A stretch of DNA of 18,950 nt from JANRIZ01 sp033764445. Its GTDB lineage: Bacteria; Verrucomicrobiota; Verrucomicrobiia; JAWXBN01. The stretch is taken from assembly GCA_033764445.1 (NCBI GenBank), contig JANRIZ010000007.1:1-18950 (forward strand), given 5' to 3'. Positions 1 to 7,051 of the stretch are shown piece after piece. The translations under genes were made by a program, and so were the position numbers. The notes under the pieces were generated by a model, which worked only from the letters and a program-made list of their open reading frames with translations, was not told the origin of the DNA and made no database searches. Each line of letters starts with the position of its first letter. The first letter of the stretch is position 1.

Positions 1-108
1 AGGGCGTTTCCCCCAACGGAGAGAGGGGTGTGAGGTAGGTGAGATATTACTAAAAACGATGACGCTTTTCTAAATCGCCGCTTCATCTTTGATTTGCCGT
101 TCGGACAT

Positions 109-210
109 GGAGCGGAGGCGGGGGCGCCTCCTGATGCACGCGAGGACGCGTGCGCTCCCCGGGCAGTTCAGAAAGAATCCTCATTTTGTGATTTTTTGTG
201 GCCAAAATGC
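109..210. repeat. Structured palindromic repeat, copy 1
   Basis: This is the first of two near-identical ~100 bp units. Three nested elements are visible. Hairpin A pairs GGAGGCG (114-120) with CGCCTCC (125-131) over a four-base loop. Hairpin B pairs GCACGCG (136-142) with CGCGTGC (147-153), also with a four-base loop. An outer stem GGAGC (109-113) with GCTCC (154-158) closes both, so the strand could form a three-way junction. A third hairpin follows, CATTTTG (182-188) with CAAAATG (203-209). Differences from copy 2 fall in loops and linkers while the stems are intact, which suggests that the fold is conserved. The function is unknown. It resembles REP/BIME-type dispersed intergenic palindromes. 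Confidence 0.85.
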
Positions 211-230
211 AGCGGCCCGTTGGGCCTTGC

Positions 231-340
231 AGAGCGGAGGCGGGGACGCCTCCTGGTGCACGCGGGACGCGTGCGCTCCCCGGGCAATTCAGAAAGAATC
301 CTCATTTTGTGTGTTTTGTGATTTTTTGTGGCCAAAATGC
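231..340. repeat. Structured palindromic repeat, copy 2
   Basis: This is the second copy of the unit at 109-210. Hairpin A is GGAGGCG (236-242) with CGCCTCC (247-253), loop GGGA. Hairpin B is GCACGCG (258-264) with CGCGTGC (268-274), its loop one base shorter than in copy 1. The outer stem is reduced to GAGC (232-235) with GCTC (275-278). The distal part carries a 9-base insertion (312-320) built from a repeat of the local TTTTGTG sequence, consistent with slippage. It ends about 80 bases before the chosen start of the dihydrouridine synthase gene, so it could be transcribed as part of its leader. Confidence 0.85.
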
Positions 341-419
341 GGCTTTGACATGTGATCTGAACGGGAAGGGTGCTAAAAACCTGTTCCTTTTTCGGACGGA
401 TGTTAGACTTGGTGACACT

Positions 420-1535
420 GTGTTCAAAATCGGCACCCTCGAACTGGCTACCAACCTCCTGCTTTCCCCGCTGGCGGGTTACACCAATCTGCCCATGCGT
501 CTGACCGTTCGGGAAATCGGCGGACTCGGTCTGGCGACCACCGACCTGGTCAATGCCCGGTCACTGCTTGAAAAAAACCGGAAGGCCCTGCATCTGATTG
601 AAACCGCCCCCGGGGACGAACCCCTGGCCGTGCAGCTTTTTGGCTCTATCCCGGAAGAAATGCGGGATGCGGCCCAGTTTCTCGAAACCCTTGGAGTGCA
701 TTCGGTGGATGTCAACATGGGTTGCCCGGTCCGCAAAGTCTGTGCGGTGGGCGGCGGCTCTGCGATGATGAAACAGACGGATGCCACCGCCCAACTGGTC
801 CGAGCCATGGTGGAGGCGGTCAAAATCCCGGTCACCTGCAAAATGCGGCTGGGCTGGGATGATGGCAACTGGACCGCCCCCGAACTCGCCCGTGCCCTGG
901 AAGGGGTGGGCGTGGCCGCCATCGCCGTCCATGGACGCACCCGGGAACAGGGGTTCAACGGCCATGTGAAACTGGCGGGAATCCGCCAGGTCGTGGAGGC
1001 GGTCAGGATCCCCGTCATTGGCAACGGGGATGTGACCACCCCTCAGGGGGCCCGGCGCATGATTGAGGAGACCGGATGTGCCGCAGTTTCCGTCGGGCGC
1101 GGTGCCTTTTACAATCCGTGGATATTCCGGCATACCGAGCATTATCTGCGCACCGGGGAACTCCTTGCCGAACCCACGTTTGAGGAGAGACTCCGGGTCA
1201 TGTGCCGGCATTTTGGGCGGATGATGGATGTTTTCGGGGAAAGCCTCGGGTCCCGGATGTTTCGGAAGGTGGGTCCGTGGTATGCCCGGCGGTTTGGTCC
1301 CGCCAATTTTTTCAACAAACGCATTGTGCTTGTTTCCACGCGGGCGGAGTTTGAGACACTCGTTGAGGAGTACCGCCAGTGGCGTCTGCAATTTGTCGAG
1401 GAGTCCGGCGAATTGAGACACCCGTTCCGGCTGCAACCCATGGAATCCGTCTTTGCAGAGGACCTGGATCACCTGCCCGAATCAACGCGGCGTGAGGCCA
1501 TTCCCGTTCCCCCGGGCCCCGTTGATCTCTGGTGA
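420..1535 (+). CDS. dus: tRNA-dihydrouridine synthase (Dus family)
   Basis: This is a flavin-dependent enzyme that reduces specific uridines in the tRNA D-loop to dihydrouridine. The frame is open upstream to about 198, but homology-like sequence begins with FKIGTLEL, which matches the usual Dus N-terminus, so I start at GTG 420 (371 residues). No clear Shine-Dalgarno sequence precedes it. Family hallmarks are in order: SPLAGYTN (residues 16-23), NMGCP with the catalytic Cys102, CKMRLGW with Lys141, AVHGRTREQGF with His171, GNGDV (201-205) and SVGRGA (225-230) for FMN phosphate binding. The C-terminal helical tRNA-binding part follows. The NMGCP-x-KV pattern is most like the DusB branch, but I would not fix the subfamily from this alone. 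The next gene on the same strand begins 105 bases downstream. Confidence 0.93.
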   Translation: MFKIGTLELATNLLLSPLAGYTNLPMRLTVREIGGLGLATTDLVNARSLLEKNRKALHLIETAPGDEPLAVQLFGSIPEEMRDAAQFLETLGVHSVDVNMGCPVRKVCAVGGGSAMMKQTDATAQLVRAMVEAVKIPVTCKMRLGWDDGNWTAPELARALEGVGVAAIAVHGRTREQGFNGHVKLAGIRQVVEAVRIPVIGNGDVTTPQGARRMIEETGCAAVSVGRGAFYNPWIFRHTEHYLRTGELLAEPTFEERLRVMCRHFGRMMDVFGESLGSRMFRKVGPWYARRFGPANFFNKRIVLVSTRAEFETLVEEYRQWRLQFVEESGELRHPFRLQPMESVFAEDLDHLPESTRREAIPVPPGPVDLW

Positions 1536-1640
1536 AAAACGGTTTTGCCGCCGTGTTCCCCATAAAAAAGACTGTCATTTCAGTGTGAAACCCTCCAATG
1601 TTCCCCCGCTTTTCCAATCAAAGAGCCCAAGGATGATGTT

Positions 1641-3329
1641 ATGGCTGATGAAATCAAACTCGATGAACTGATGAATTTTCAAATTGTCCCCGAGTGGACA
1701 AAGGAGGATGCCGCCGGGCGTGTGACCGAGATTGTCGGTGAGGTCAACGAACGTGTGGGCGGGCGCGGACGCAGTGAAAGCCGTGAGCGTCGCGGACCCC
1801 GGTCCGGGGGCGGTCCCGGCCATGGGGAACGGCGCGGACCCGCCCGTGAGGGCGGTGGGTTTGGCGGGCGCGGGGAACGGCGCGAGGGAGGGGGACGTCC
1901 CGCCGGAGGACCGCGCCGGGATGACCGTGGGGGATTTGGCGGCGGACGGCGTGAGGGGCGCGGCAACGACCGTGCCGGTGGTTTTGCGCCGCGGCGTGAA
2001 TTTGTCCCCCGTCCGGCCCCGGTGGAAAGGGTGGCGGTGGCGGTGAGTTTCCATCCCCTGGAATCGGGTCTGCAGTCGATCATCAAACAGGTGAAGTCCA
2101 GCGCCAAGGCGTTTCCCCTTTTTCAAATTGCCAAGATATTTCTCGACAAACCCGAGCGTCACCAGGTGCTCTTCAGGCCCGCCGCCCCCGAAAAGCCCGT
2201 TGAACTTTTCCGCAGCATCCGGGACGACGCGATTTTCCTGCGGGAAAGTGATGCCTTTGAACACCTGTGGACACTCTGTCGGGACGAGTTTTATGACATG
2301 AAAAAAGTGCAGGGTGAGGCGCCCAAGGGGAATTTCACCGCCGTGGCCCGGTGCCGGGCGAGCGGGGTTCTGATCGCCCCTCCGAACCATCATTCGTATC
2401 AGCTCAAGCTGATCGCACATTATGAGGAAAGGTTTTCCCGGCAGATGAGTTTTGAGCGATTCAAGGCCGACATCGAGGTGGTGCGAGATGAGGAACTTCT
2501 CAAGAAATGGGCGGAAGAGGTCAGCCTGAAAACCGAATATGCGACCAAGGGGGAGGGGGAGCCCGTGTCCCTGGCCGGCCTTGAGGAGGCGCGGGAACAT
2601 TTTCGTGCGAACCATCTGCCTGGGCTGATCCAGCGCGGATTTGAATTCATGGTGCCCGGGACCGGAGCCATGAAGATCACCCATCCGGGACTCCGGCTGG
2701 TGCTGCGTGAGACCTTTGAGCAGGAATTCGAGTTTCCGATCAATTTTGTCAACGTCATCCGTCCGCAGCTCAACCACCATGGGCTGCATATCTTCAAGGC
2801 CCGCAAGGGGGCGACGATGGTCAACGGCGTCAAACCCCGGTATTTTGATCTCGACCACACGGCGGTTTCAACAAACGTCGGCCACATACTGCAGTTGCTG
2901 CGCCAGAACCAGAACATGTCCCTCAAGGCCCTTGTCCATCAGATTGCCGTTCCGGCCAATCCCCTGCGCAATGACGCCCTGGCCATCGCCGCCACGGCAT
3001 ACTTTGAGCCGAAACCCGTGAAATCCGCCAAATCCGTGCACGAGGTCAAACACTACAATGGAGCCCTGGCGAAGGTGGCCACGGAGTATTACGTGCCCAC
3101 CCCGGGTGCCGCCGCCCCGAGTCCGGAGGCGCTTCTGGAAAATGCCGTGCTCAACGATTTGAACTGGCTGGTCCGTGAGGGATACGTCATCGAGTTTTAC
3201 AACGGGCGGTTGGAATTGGGCAAAATGCGTCCGCCCCAGCCGCAGAACCCCGGCAAAGGCGGCGTCCCCGTCCCATCGGAGGCCGAGGAATCCACCGTGG
3301 ATGAAAGTGCCGAGCGGATGACGCCGTAA
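1641..3329 (+). CDS. Uncharacterised protein with RGG-rich disordered segment
   Basis: I do not recognise the family of this 562-residue protein. ATG 1641 is preceded by AAGGA at a good distance (1629-1633). Residues 1-36 look folded and acidic. Residues 40-119 are almost entirely Gly, Arg, Glu, Pro and Ser, with RGG, GGF and RGP repeats, like the disordered arginine-glycine tails of RNA-binding proteins. Residues 128-540 look globular and soluble, with no membrane segments and no nucleotidase or nuclease motif that I can name. The C-terminal ~35 residues are again low complexity (PPQPQNP, then acidic). An RNA-binding or ribonucleoprotein role is suggested only by the RGG segment and by the neighbouring tRNA-modification and infA genes. 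The gene converges with infA. Confidence 0.85.
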   Translation: MADEIKLDELMNFQIVPEWTKEDAAGRVTEIVGEVNERVGGRGRSESRERRGPRSGGGPGHGERRGPAREGGGFGGRGERREGGGRPAGGPRRDDRGGFGGGRREGRGNDRAGGFAPRREFVPRPAPVERVAVAVSFHPLESGLQSIIKQVKSSAKAFPLFQIAKIFLDKPERHQVLFRPAAPEKPVELFRSIRDDAIFLRESDAFEHLWTLCRDEFYDMKKVQGEAPKGNFTAVARCRASGVLIAPPNHHSYQLKLIAHYEERFSRQMSFERFKADIEVVRDEELLKKWAEEVSLKTEYATKGEGEPVSLAGLEEAREHFRANHLPGLIQRGFEFMVPGTGAMKITHPGLRLVLRETFEQEFEFPINFVNVIRPQLNHHGLHIFKARKGATMVNGVKPRYFDLDHTAVSTNVGHILQLLRQNQNMSLKALVHQIAVPANPLRNDALAIAATAYFEPKPVKSAKSVHEVKHYNGALAKVATEYYVPTPGAAAPSPEALLENAVLNDLNWLVREGYVIEFYNGRLELGKMRPPQPQNPGKGGVPVPSEAEESTVDESAERMTP

Positions 3330-3402
3330 CTGCGGCCCGGTGGCCACCACAAAGTCCCTGGCAGACAGGGCGGCGGCGGAGGTCCGGCCCGCCGTGAAAG
3401 GG

Positions 3403-3420
3403 CCCGGGCTGAAACCCGGG
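3403..3420. terminator. Possible bidirectional terminator hairpin
   Basis: CCCGGG (3403-3408) can pair with CCCGGG (3415-3420) over the loop CTGAAA. It lies between the converging ends of the RGG-protein gene (stop 3329) and infA (stop 3434), where a shared terminator is expected. There is no U-tract on either side, so the call rests on stem strength and position only. Confidence 0.3.
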
Positions 3421-3433
3421 GCGCCGGTTTCCG

Positions 3434-3649
3434 CTATTTCCGGTAGGTGATCCTGGCTTTGTTCAGGTCGTAGGGGGACATTTCCAGGGCCACACGGTCG
3501 CCGATGCCGATCCGGATGAAGTTTTTGCGCATTTTGCCGGAGATGTGGGCGAGCACTTCGTGACCCTGGTCGAGCTTGACGCGGAACATGGTTCCGGCGA
3601 GCACCTGGGTGACAGTGCCTTCCGTTTCAATCACATCGTTTGTGGCCAT
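3434..3649 (-). CDS. infA: Translation initiation factor IF-1
   Basis: This 71-residue single-OB-fold protein binds the ribosomal A site during initiation together with IF-2 and IF-3. Length and sequence match the family closely: the N-terminal EGTVTQVLAGTMFRV strand, the near-invariant AHISGKMRKNFIRI core (residues 34-47), GDRVALEMSPYDL, and the basic end ARITYRK. ATG 3649 is the only sensible start. The preceding bases (CGTAAAATCTT read on the minus strand) lack a strong Shine-Dalgarno sequence. It lies 96 bases downstream of the helicase gene on the same strand, with a candidate promoter of its own in the gap, so it may be transcribed separately. Confidence 0.97.
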   Translation of the reverse strand: MATNDVIETEGTVTQVLAGTMFRVKLDQGHEVLAHISGKMRKNFIRIGIGDRVALEMSPYDLNKARITYRK

Positions 3650-3666
3650 AAGATTTTACGTAACTC

Positions 3667-3695
3667 AATATAATTAAAGTTTGGCGAAGTCGAAA
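3667..3695 (-). promoter_or_regulatory. Candidate promoter for infA
   Basis: Read on the minus strand, TATATT (3667-3672) is a good -10 element. A poor TTTCGA -35 (3690-3695) lies 17 bases upstream. The AT-rich patch stands out from its GC-rich surroundings and would place the transcription start roughly 10 bases before the infA ATG. Confidence 0.35.
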
Positions 3696-3745
3696 CAGTA
3701 GCGGTCAGACTGAAAATATCAATGAGAATTATCGTCTGGAAAGAC

Positions 3746-5710
3746 TTAAACAATCTCCACCGGACATTCGGGCAGGGAGTTGAGGAAGACCTTCCCGTAG
3801 GGTTTGGTCAGAATGCGGTTGTCGAGGATGACCACGATCCCCGTGTCGGTCGTGTTGCGGATCAGCCGTCCCACCCCCTGGCGCAATTTGAGGATGGCCT
3901 CCGGCAGTGAATAATCGCTGAAGGAATTGCCCCCGTGGCGTTCGATGTGTTCCAGCCGTGCCTCCACCATCGGACTGTCCGGGACCGCAAAGGGCAGACG
4001 GGTGATGATGACGTTGCTGAGCGCCTCCCCCGGGACATCCACCCCCGTCCAGAAACTATCCGTCCCGAAGAGGACCGAGTCCACGTCGCGTTTGAATTCC
4101 TGGAGCAGTTTGTGGCGCTGACCGCCCTCCCCCTGAACGAGGAGAGTCAGTCCCGATTCGCGGAAGAAGCCGTCGAGTTCCTGACGGCATTGCTGGAGGG
4201 TGCGGTAGCTGGTGAAAAGGACAAAAGCCTTGCCATGGGTCATTTGGACAAAGTGCCTGATCCAGTGGCACAGGGCCGGGACATAGTCCGCGTCGTGGCG
4301 TGGATCGGGCATGTCACGCGGGACAAAAATCCGCATCTGGGAGCCGAAATCAAAGGGCGAGCCCATCTGCAGTTTTTCCGCCCCGCCGCCGCCGACCCGG
4401 TCGGCGAAGTAATCCAGGGAGTGGTTGATGGCGAGCGTGGCACTGGTCATGATCACCGAGGCCTTGTTTTCAAAAAGCTGCGTCCTGAGGACCTCCGAGA
4501 GGTCGACCGGGGAGGCATTCAGGACCAGGGACCGCTGCAATTTTCCCGATTTTTCGACCCAGTAGACGTAGTCCTCCCGGTCGGCGGAGAGGAACAGGTG
4601 CAGACCCTCGATCATTTCCCGGATGCGCCGGTTGAGTTCCGCCAGTTCCTCCGCCTGATCCTTGTTTTCGGTTTCGCTGACCAGCTCCGCGCAGCGGGCG
4701 TGGAGTTTGCCCAGGGACAGACTGAGCGTATCCGGGACCAGCTGCGGTTTGCGCACGCGGAATTCGCTGCCCTTGTTGAAGGAACAGGCCCGTTCCACCG
4801 CCTCGAAAAAGCGGTCCGCCGCGTCGATGAGTTCCGAAACCAGGCGCACCCCCGGCGCGTCGCGGAAGAGTGTGAGCACCCCCTTCTGTGTCCGCGGATT
4901 GTAGAGACGCTGGAGCAGGTACCGGAGCCCGCCCGAGGAGACCCCCGCGCCGAGGCACCGGCCCGCGACATTTTCGAGCGTGTGAGCCTCGTCGAAGACA
5001 ATGAAGTCATTGGCAAACAGAAACCCCTCCTCCCGGCCCTCCATGTCGAGGATGTTCAACAGCAGCAGGTGATGGTTGATGACAATGACCTCCGAGGTGA
5101 TCAGGAGCGAGCGGGCCTTTTGGTAGAAGCAGTTTTCCGGCGAGCATGTTTTGGGTGTGCACAGACCCCGTTCCGAGCAGACCTGGTCCCAGACCCGGGC
5201 ATTGGGTTCCCCGTCCAGATCCGAGAGCGTGCCATCGGTTGTCCGCAGCGACCATTCGCGGATTTTTTCCAGCTCCTTTTTCTCCTCGGATTCAAAGAGA
5301 CTTTCAGAATGTTCCAGAGCCTTGAGCAGACGCCGGGGGCAGAGGTAATTCTGACGTCCCTTGAACATGACCGCCTTGAAGGGGGGCAGCACCTTTTGGA
5401 GCAGGGGGATGTCCTTTTGGATGAGCTGTTCCTGCAGATTGATCGTGTGGGTGCTGATGATCGCCTTGCGTTTGTGTTCCAGGGCAAAAAACAGTGAAGG
5501 CACCAGATAGGCCATGCTTTTGCCCACCCCCGTGCCCGCCTCCACCAGCAGGTTGCCGCCTGAGGAGAGGGTCCGCGCAATGGACATGGCCATTTCCTGC
5601 TGTTGCGGACGGTACTCGAATTTTTTGTCCCGGGCCAGCGGACCCTCCGGGGAGAAAAAATCGCGGGCCATTTCCACGAGCGGACCGGGCATGTCAGGAG
5701 GGGCGATCAT
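3746..5710 (-). CDS. dinG: DinG/YoaA-type ATP-dependent DNA helicase (XPD-like, Fe-S)
   Basis: This is a superfamily 2 helicase of the XPD/DinG group that unwinds DNA 5' to 3' during repair or replication-transcription conflicts (654 residues, normal for the family). Visible motifs are Walker A AGTGVGKS (58-65); Cys124 and the cluster Cys178/184/189/194, which supply the ligands of the expected 4Fe-4S cluster; the DEAH box (240-243); a TSATL motif III after the Arch-like insert; and the motif VI QGVGRLIR (611-618). No N-terminal exonuclease domain is present, so it is the E. coli DinG/YoaA layout and not the Gram-positive nuclease-fused form. ATG 5710 is preceded by a pyrimidine-rich stretch without a Shine-Dalgarno sequence. 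infA lies downstream on the same strand. Confidence 0.93.
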   Translation of the reverse strand: MIAPPDMPGPLVEMARDFFSPEGPLARDKKFEYRPQQQEMAMSIARTLSSGGNLLVEAGTGVGKSMAYLVPSLFFALEHKRKAIISTHTINLQEQLIQKDIPLLQKVLPPFKAVMFKGRQNYLCPRRLLKALEHSESLFESEEKKELEKIREWSLRTTDGTLSDLDGEPNARVWDQVCSERGLCTPKTCSPENCFYQKARSLLITSEVIVINHHLLLLNILDMEGREEGFLFANDFIVFDEAHTLENVAGRCLGAGVSSGGLRYLLQRLYNPRTQKGVLTLFRDAPGVRLVSELIDAADRFFEAVERACSFNKGSEFRVRKPQLVPDTLSLSLGKLHARCAELVSETENKDQAEELAELNRRIREMIEGLHLFLSADREDYVYWVEKSGKLQRSLVLNASPVDLSEVLRTQLFENKASVIMTSATLAINHSLDYFADRVGGGGAEKLQMGSPFDFGSQMRIFVPRDMPDPRHDADYVPALCHWIRHFVQMTHGKAFVLFTSYRTLQQCRQELDGFFRESGLTLLVQGEGGQRHKLLQEFKRDVDSVLFGTDSFWTGVDVPGEALSNVIITRLPFAVPDSPMVEARLEHIERHGGNSFSDYSLPEAILKLRQGVGRLIRNTTDTGIVVILDNRILTKPYGKVFLNSLPECPVEIV

Positions 5711-5769
5711 GGGAAGGGCAGGATGTTTTTCGGGTCAGGAGGTGCGGTGTTGGGTCGGTTCAGAAAGGG

Positions 5770-5798
5770 ATTTAAAAGTATTTTACTGACACTGTCAT
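5770..5798 (-). promoter_or_regulatory. Candidate promoter for the DinG-type helicase with overlapping palindrome
   Basis: On the minus strand, ATGACA (5793-5798, five of six matches to the -35 consensus) is separated by exactly 17 bases from TTAAAT (5770-5775, four of six). The -35 element overlaps the perfect inverted repeat TGACA-C-TGTCA (5787-5797), followed by another TGTCA at 5798-5802, a plausible operator. The predicted leader is about 55 bases. The regulator is unknown. E. coli dinG is under LexA, but this is not an E. coli LexA box. Confidence 0.4.
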
Positions 5799-5837
5799 GT
5801 CATATCCGTCTTTGACCTGACCTTTTGCGCGCATAAA

Positions 5838-6000
5838 GTGAACCTCACGTACAGAACACAGCAAACACAAGAAAGGGAGAATTTCATCCGCAGGCTGGCA
5901 CAGATTGACACCGATATTTTGCGCGACTCCCCCGCAGAAAAAGCGGATTCCTTTTGAATGACCGGCAACCGTTACGTCCAACGCATTGTTTGCCCCCTGT
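5838..6000 (+). pseudogene. Possible remnant of a VapBC-like toxin-antitoxin pair
   Basis: A short open frame from GTG 5838 to TGA 5957 encodes 39 charged residues (including ERENFIRRLAQIDTDIL), with protein-like composition but no Shine-Dalgarno sequence. Immediately after its stop, ATG 5958 begins MTGNRYV. A one-frame jump at about 5979 continues as NALFA. Many PIN-domain VapC toxins begin with a sequence like MTGNRYVLDTNA, so an 8-base deletion removing the LDT part, including the first catalytic Asp, would explain what is seen. Nothing beyond residue ~12 resembles a PIN domain. This is a pattern guess from a very short match. Confidence 0.22.
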
Positions 6001-6055
6001 ATTGTCCCCAATCTTTGTCCTGAAACTCGGATATGGTTCCGTATACCGTTCTCAA

Positions 6056-6847
6056 ATGAGAAAGCGGTGGTTCAACGAATTCGATTCGAGAAGCTACAGG
6101 AGAGTCTCGAGGCGTCCAACTCCGTTGATCAAACCCGAGGAGGAGACCGTTTCGTACTTTTCGCGGTGGCCCTATGATTATATTCATTGGAATCCCGAAC
6201 TGATCTGTTCAGAGACCCGGTCCTATGAATTTGACAAAGAACACCTCGATCATTGCCGTATTTACGAACTAGGAGACATGAAAGTCCACCACGAGAAATA
6301 CCTTTTACTACCGGAGTATTTTCCCATGACACCCAATGACGTGAATTTTTTTCTGATGCCCGTTTTTGAATATTATGGAAACAGGCGTTTCCATCTCATG
6401 GAAGGTCCCCGTCTGGACATCCTCAAAATTCACCAGTGTTACAAGCGGCTCGTGATTCGCTCAACCGTGGAGGCTTCAAAAAGCAAGGAAGGGACGACCT
6501 ATCATCCGAAATTTGAACGTCTGCTGCTGGATTTTGGCCAGGGACTTTACGGCTATATCCGTGATTTTGATTCGTTCATCTTCGCACCGAGGCACGAACA
6601 GGCCTGGCAGATCATGCAATCCCTCATCAACAGGTTTCCCCATTCGAAGCCTGAATCACAAGAGAAAACATTCAAAGTGCTTTCCATTTCCGATTGCCGC
6701 GTGGAAACCCGGACCATCGAATTATCGGGGGCTTTTGTGGAAACAACGGAAGACCTGATTCTGCATTATGGAGAGGAATTTGCGGTTTGTGGCCGTGTCC
6801 GGGCCGACGCCATGAGCATAATATTCATATGTCAGATGAAACTGTGA
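6056..6847 (+). CDS. Hypothetical protein, C-terminus probably replaced at a junction
   Basis: I do not recognise this protein. From ATG 6056 it is 263 residues. The frame is open back to a TTG at 5954, but that extension has no supporting signal. The sequence is soluble, rich in aromatic and charged residues, with several Tyr/Phe/Trp clusters (YFSRWPYDYIHWNPE, residues 34-48), no signal peptide and no membrane segment. Base composition is clearly lower in GC than the flanking core genes. The last ~20 codons, from about 6788, are antisense to the convergent nucleotidyltransferase gene, so the native C-terminus was probably lost in a rearrangement. It could be an accessory or defence-type cargo gene, but no motif supports a function. 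Confidence 0.6.
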   Translation: MRKRWFNEFDSRSYRRVSRRPTPLIKPEEETVSYFSRWPYDYIHWNPELICSETRSYEFDKEHLDHCRIYELGDMKVHHEKYLLLPEYFPMTPNDVNFFLMPVFEYYGNRRFHLMEGPRLDILKIHQCYKRLVIRSTVEASKSKEGTTYHPKFERLLLDFGQGLYGYIRDFDSFIFAPRHEQAWQIMQSLINRFPHSKPESQEKTFKVLSISDCRVETRTIELSGAFVETTEDLILHYGEEFAVCGRVRADAMSIIFICQMKL

Positions 6848-7051
6848 GCGTTCTCCCAAAGACCCGTCAATCAGTTCTCCAAGTTCTGGGCGATTTTTTG
6901 GATAAATATCCAACTCATTGGATCCTCTCAACTCACGGGGTGCATCAGGGTGTTTTCCAAGAATGGATTGGCTGCCGACAATGATAAACTCATTTTCCTG
7001 AGTCAGGCCCGATACCGCCCTGACAATATGCTCAAATTCTGAACGATTCAT
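6722..7051 (-). pseudogene. Truncated DUF6036-like nucleotidyltransferase
   Basis: The N-terminal 88 codons look like the nucleotidyltransferase-fold proteins grouped as DUF6036, which often sit in putative toxin-antitoxin pairs. Visible features are MNRSEFEHIVRA, the VGSQSILG glycine-serine motif (G26, S27), the acidic NELDIYP with Asp48, LIDGSLGE, and YYAHGVGPDTAT (77-88). Family members I know run to about 200 residues. Here similarity stops abruptly after codon 88 (about position 6788), and 21 unrelated codons lead to a stop. The missing half would include the rest of the fold, so activity is doubtful. The start overlaps the end of the upstream partner gene by 20 bases, which implies translational coupling. 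Confidence 0.65.

Larger units (their letters stand above)
1..419. other. Non-coding leader region with structured repeats
   Basis: I see no convincing gene in this stretch. Short open frames exist but overlap in several frames and run through the palindromic repeat, so they look like chance openings. The region holds two copies of a structured repeat (annotated separately) at 109-210 and 231-340, separated by about 20 bases that contain a small GGCCC/GGGCC hairpin. Bases 1-108 show nothing I recognise. A TTGACA hexamer at 345-350 lies upstream of the dihydrouridine synthase gene, but no good -10 element is correctly spaced from it. Confidence 0.7.
5711..6055. other. AT-richer gap between helicase and hypothetical gene
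   Basis: Apart from the candidate helicase promoter (5770-5798) and the possible toxin-antitoxin debris (5838-6000), I find no intact gene here. A minus-strand frame at 5772-6011 (79 codons) resembles no family I know, and its codons are not typical of the neighbours, so I do not call it. The patch marks the start of lower GC content that continues to about 7440. Confidence 0.5.

Noticed and set aside
109..340. CRISPR-like reading of the two repeats
   Set aside because: There are only two ~100 bp copies with internal hairpins and a ~20 bp spacer; no short direct repeats with unique spacers and no cas genes.
345..373. TTGACA at 345-350 as a dus promoter
   Set aside because: No -10-like hexamer occurs at 16-18 bases; the nearest AT-rich patch is more than 20 bases away.
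198..419. N-terminal extension of the dihydrouridine synthase from the ATG at 198
   Set aside because: It runs through the palindromic repeat, and family similarity begins only at GTG 420.
1575..2858. 427-codon minus-strand frame opposite the RGG-protein gene
   Set aside because: The plus-strand gene has a ribosome binding site and a better protein composition; I considered whether the RGG segment itself was the artefact, but the flanking globular sequence is in the same frame.
3935..5497. 520-codon open frame on + opposite the helicase gene
   Set aside because: It is antisense to an unmistakable DinG-type helicase and is open because of GC-rich codon bias; the translation has no recognisable family.
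5772..6011. 79-codon minus-strand ORF
   Set aside because: It has no recognisable family, no convincing start signal, and overlaps the candidate helicase promoter.
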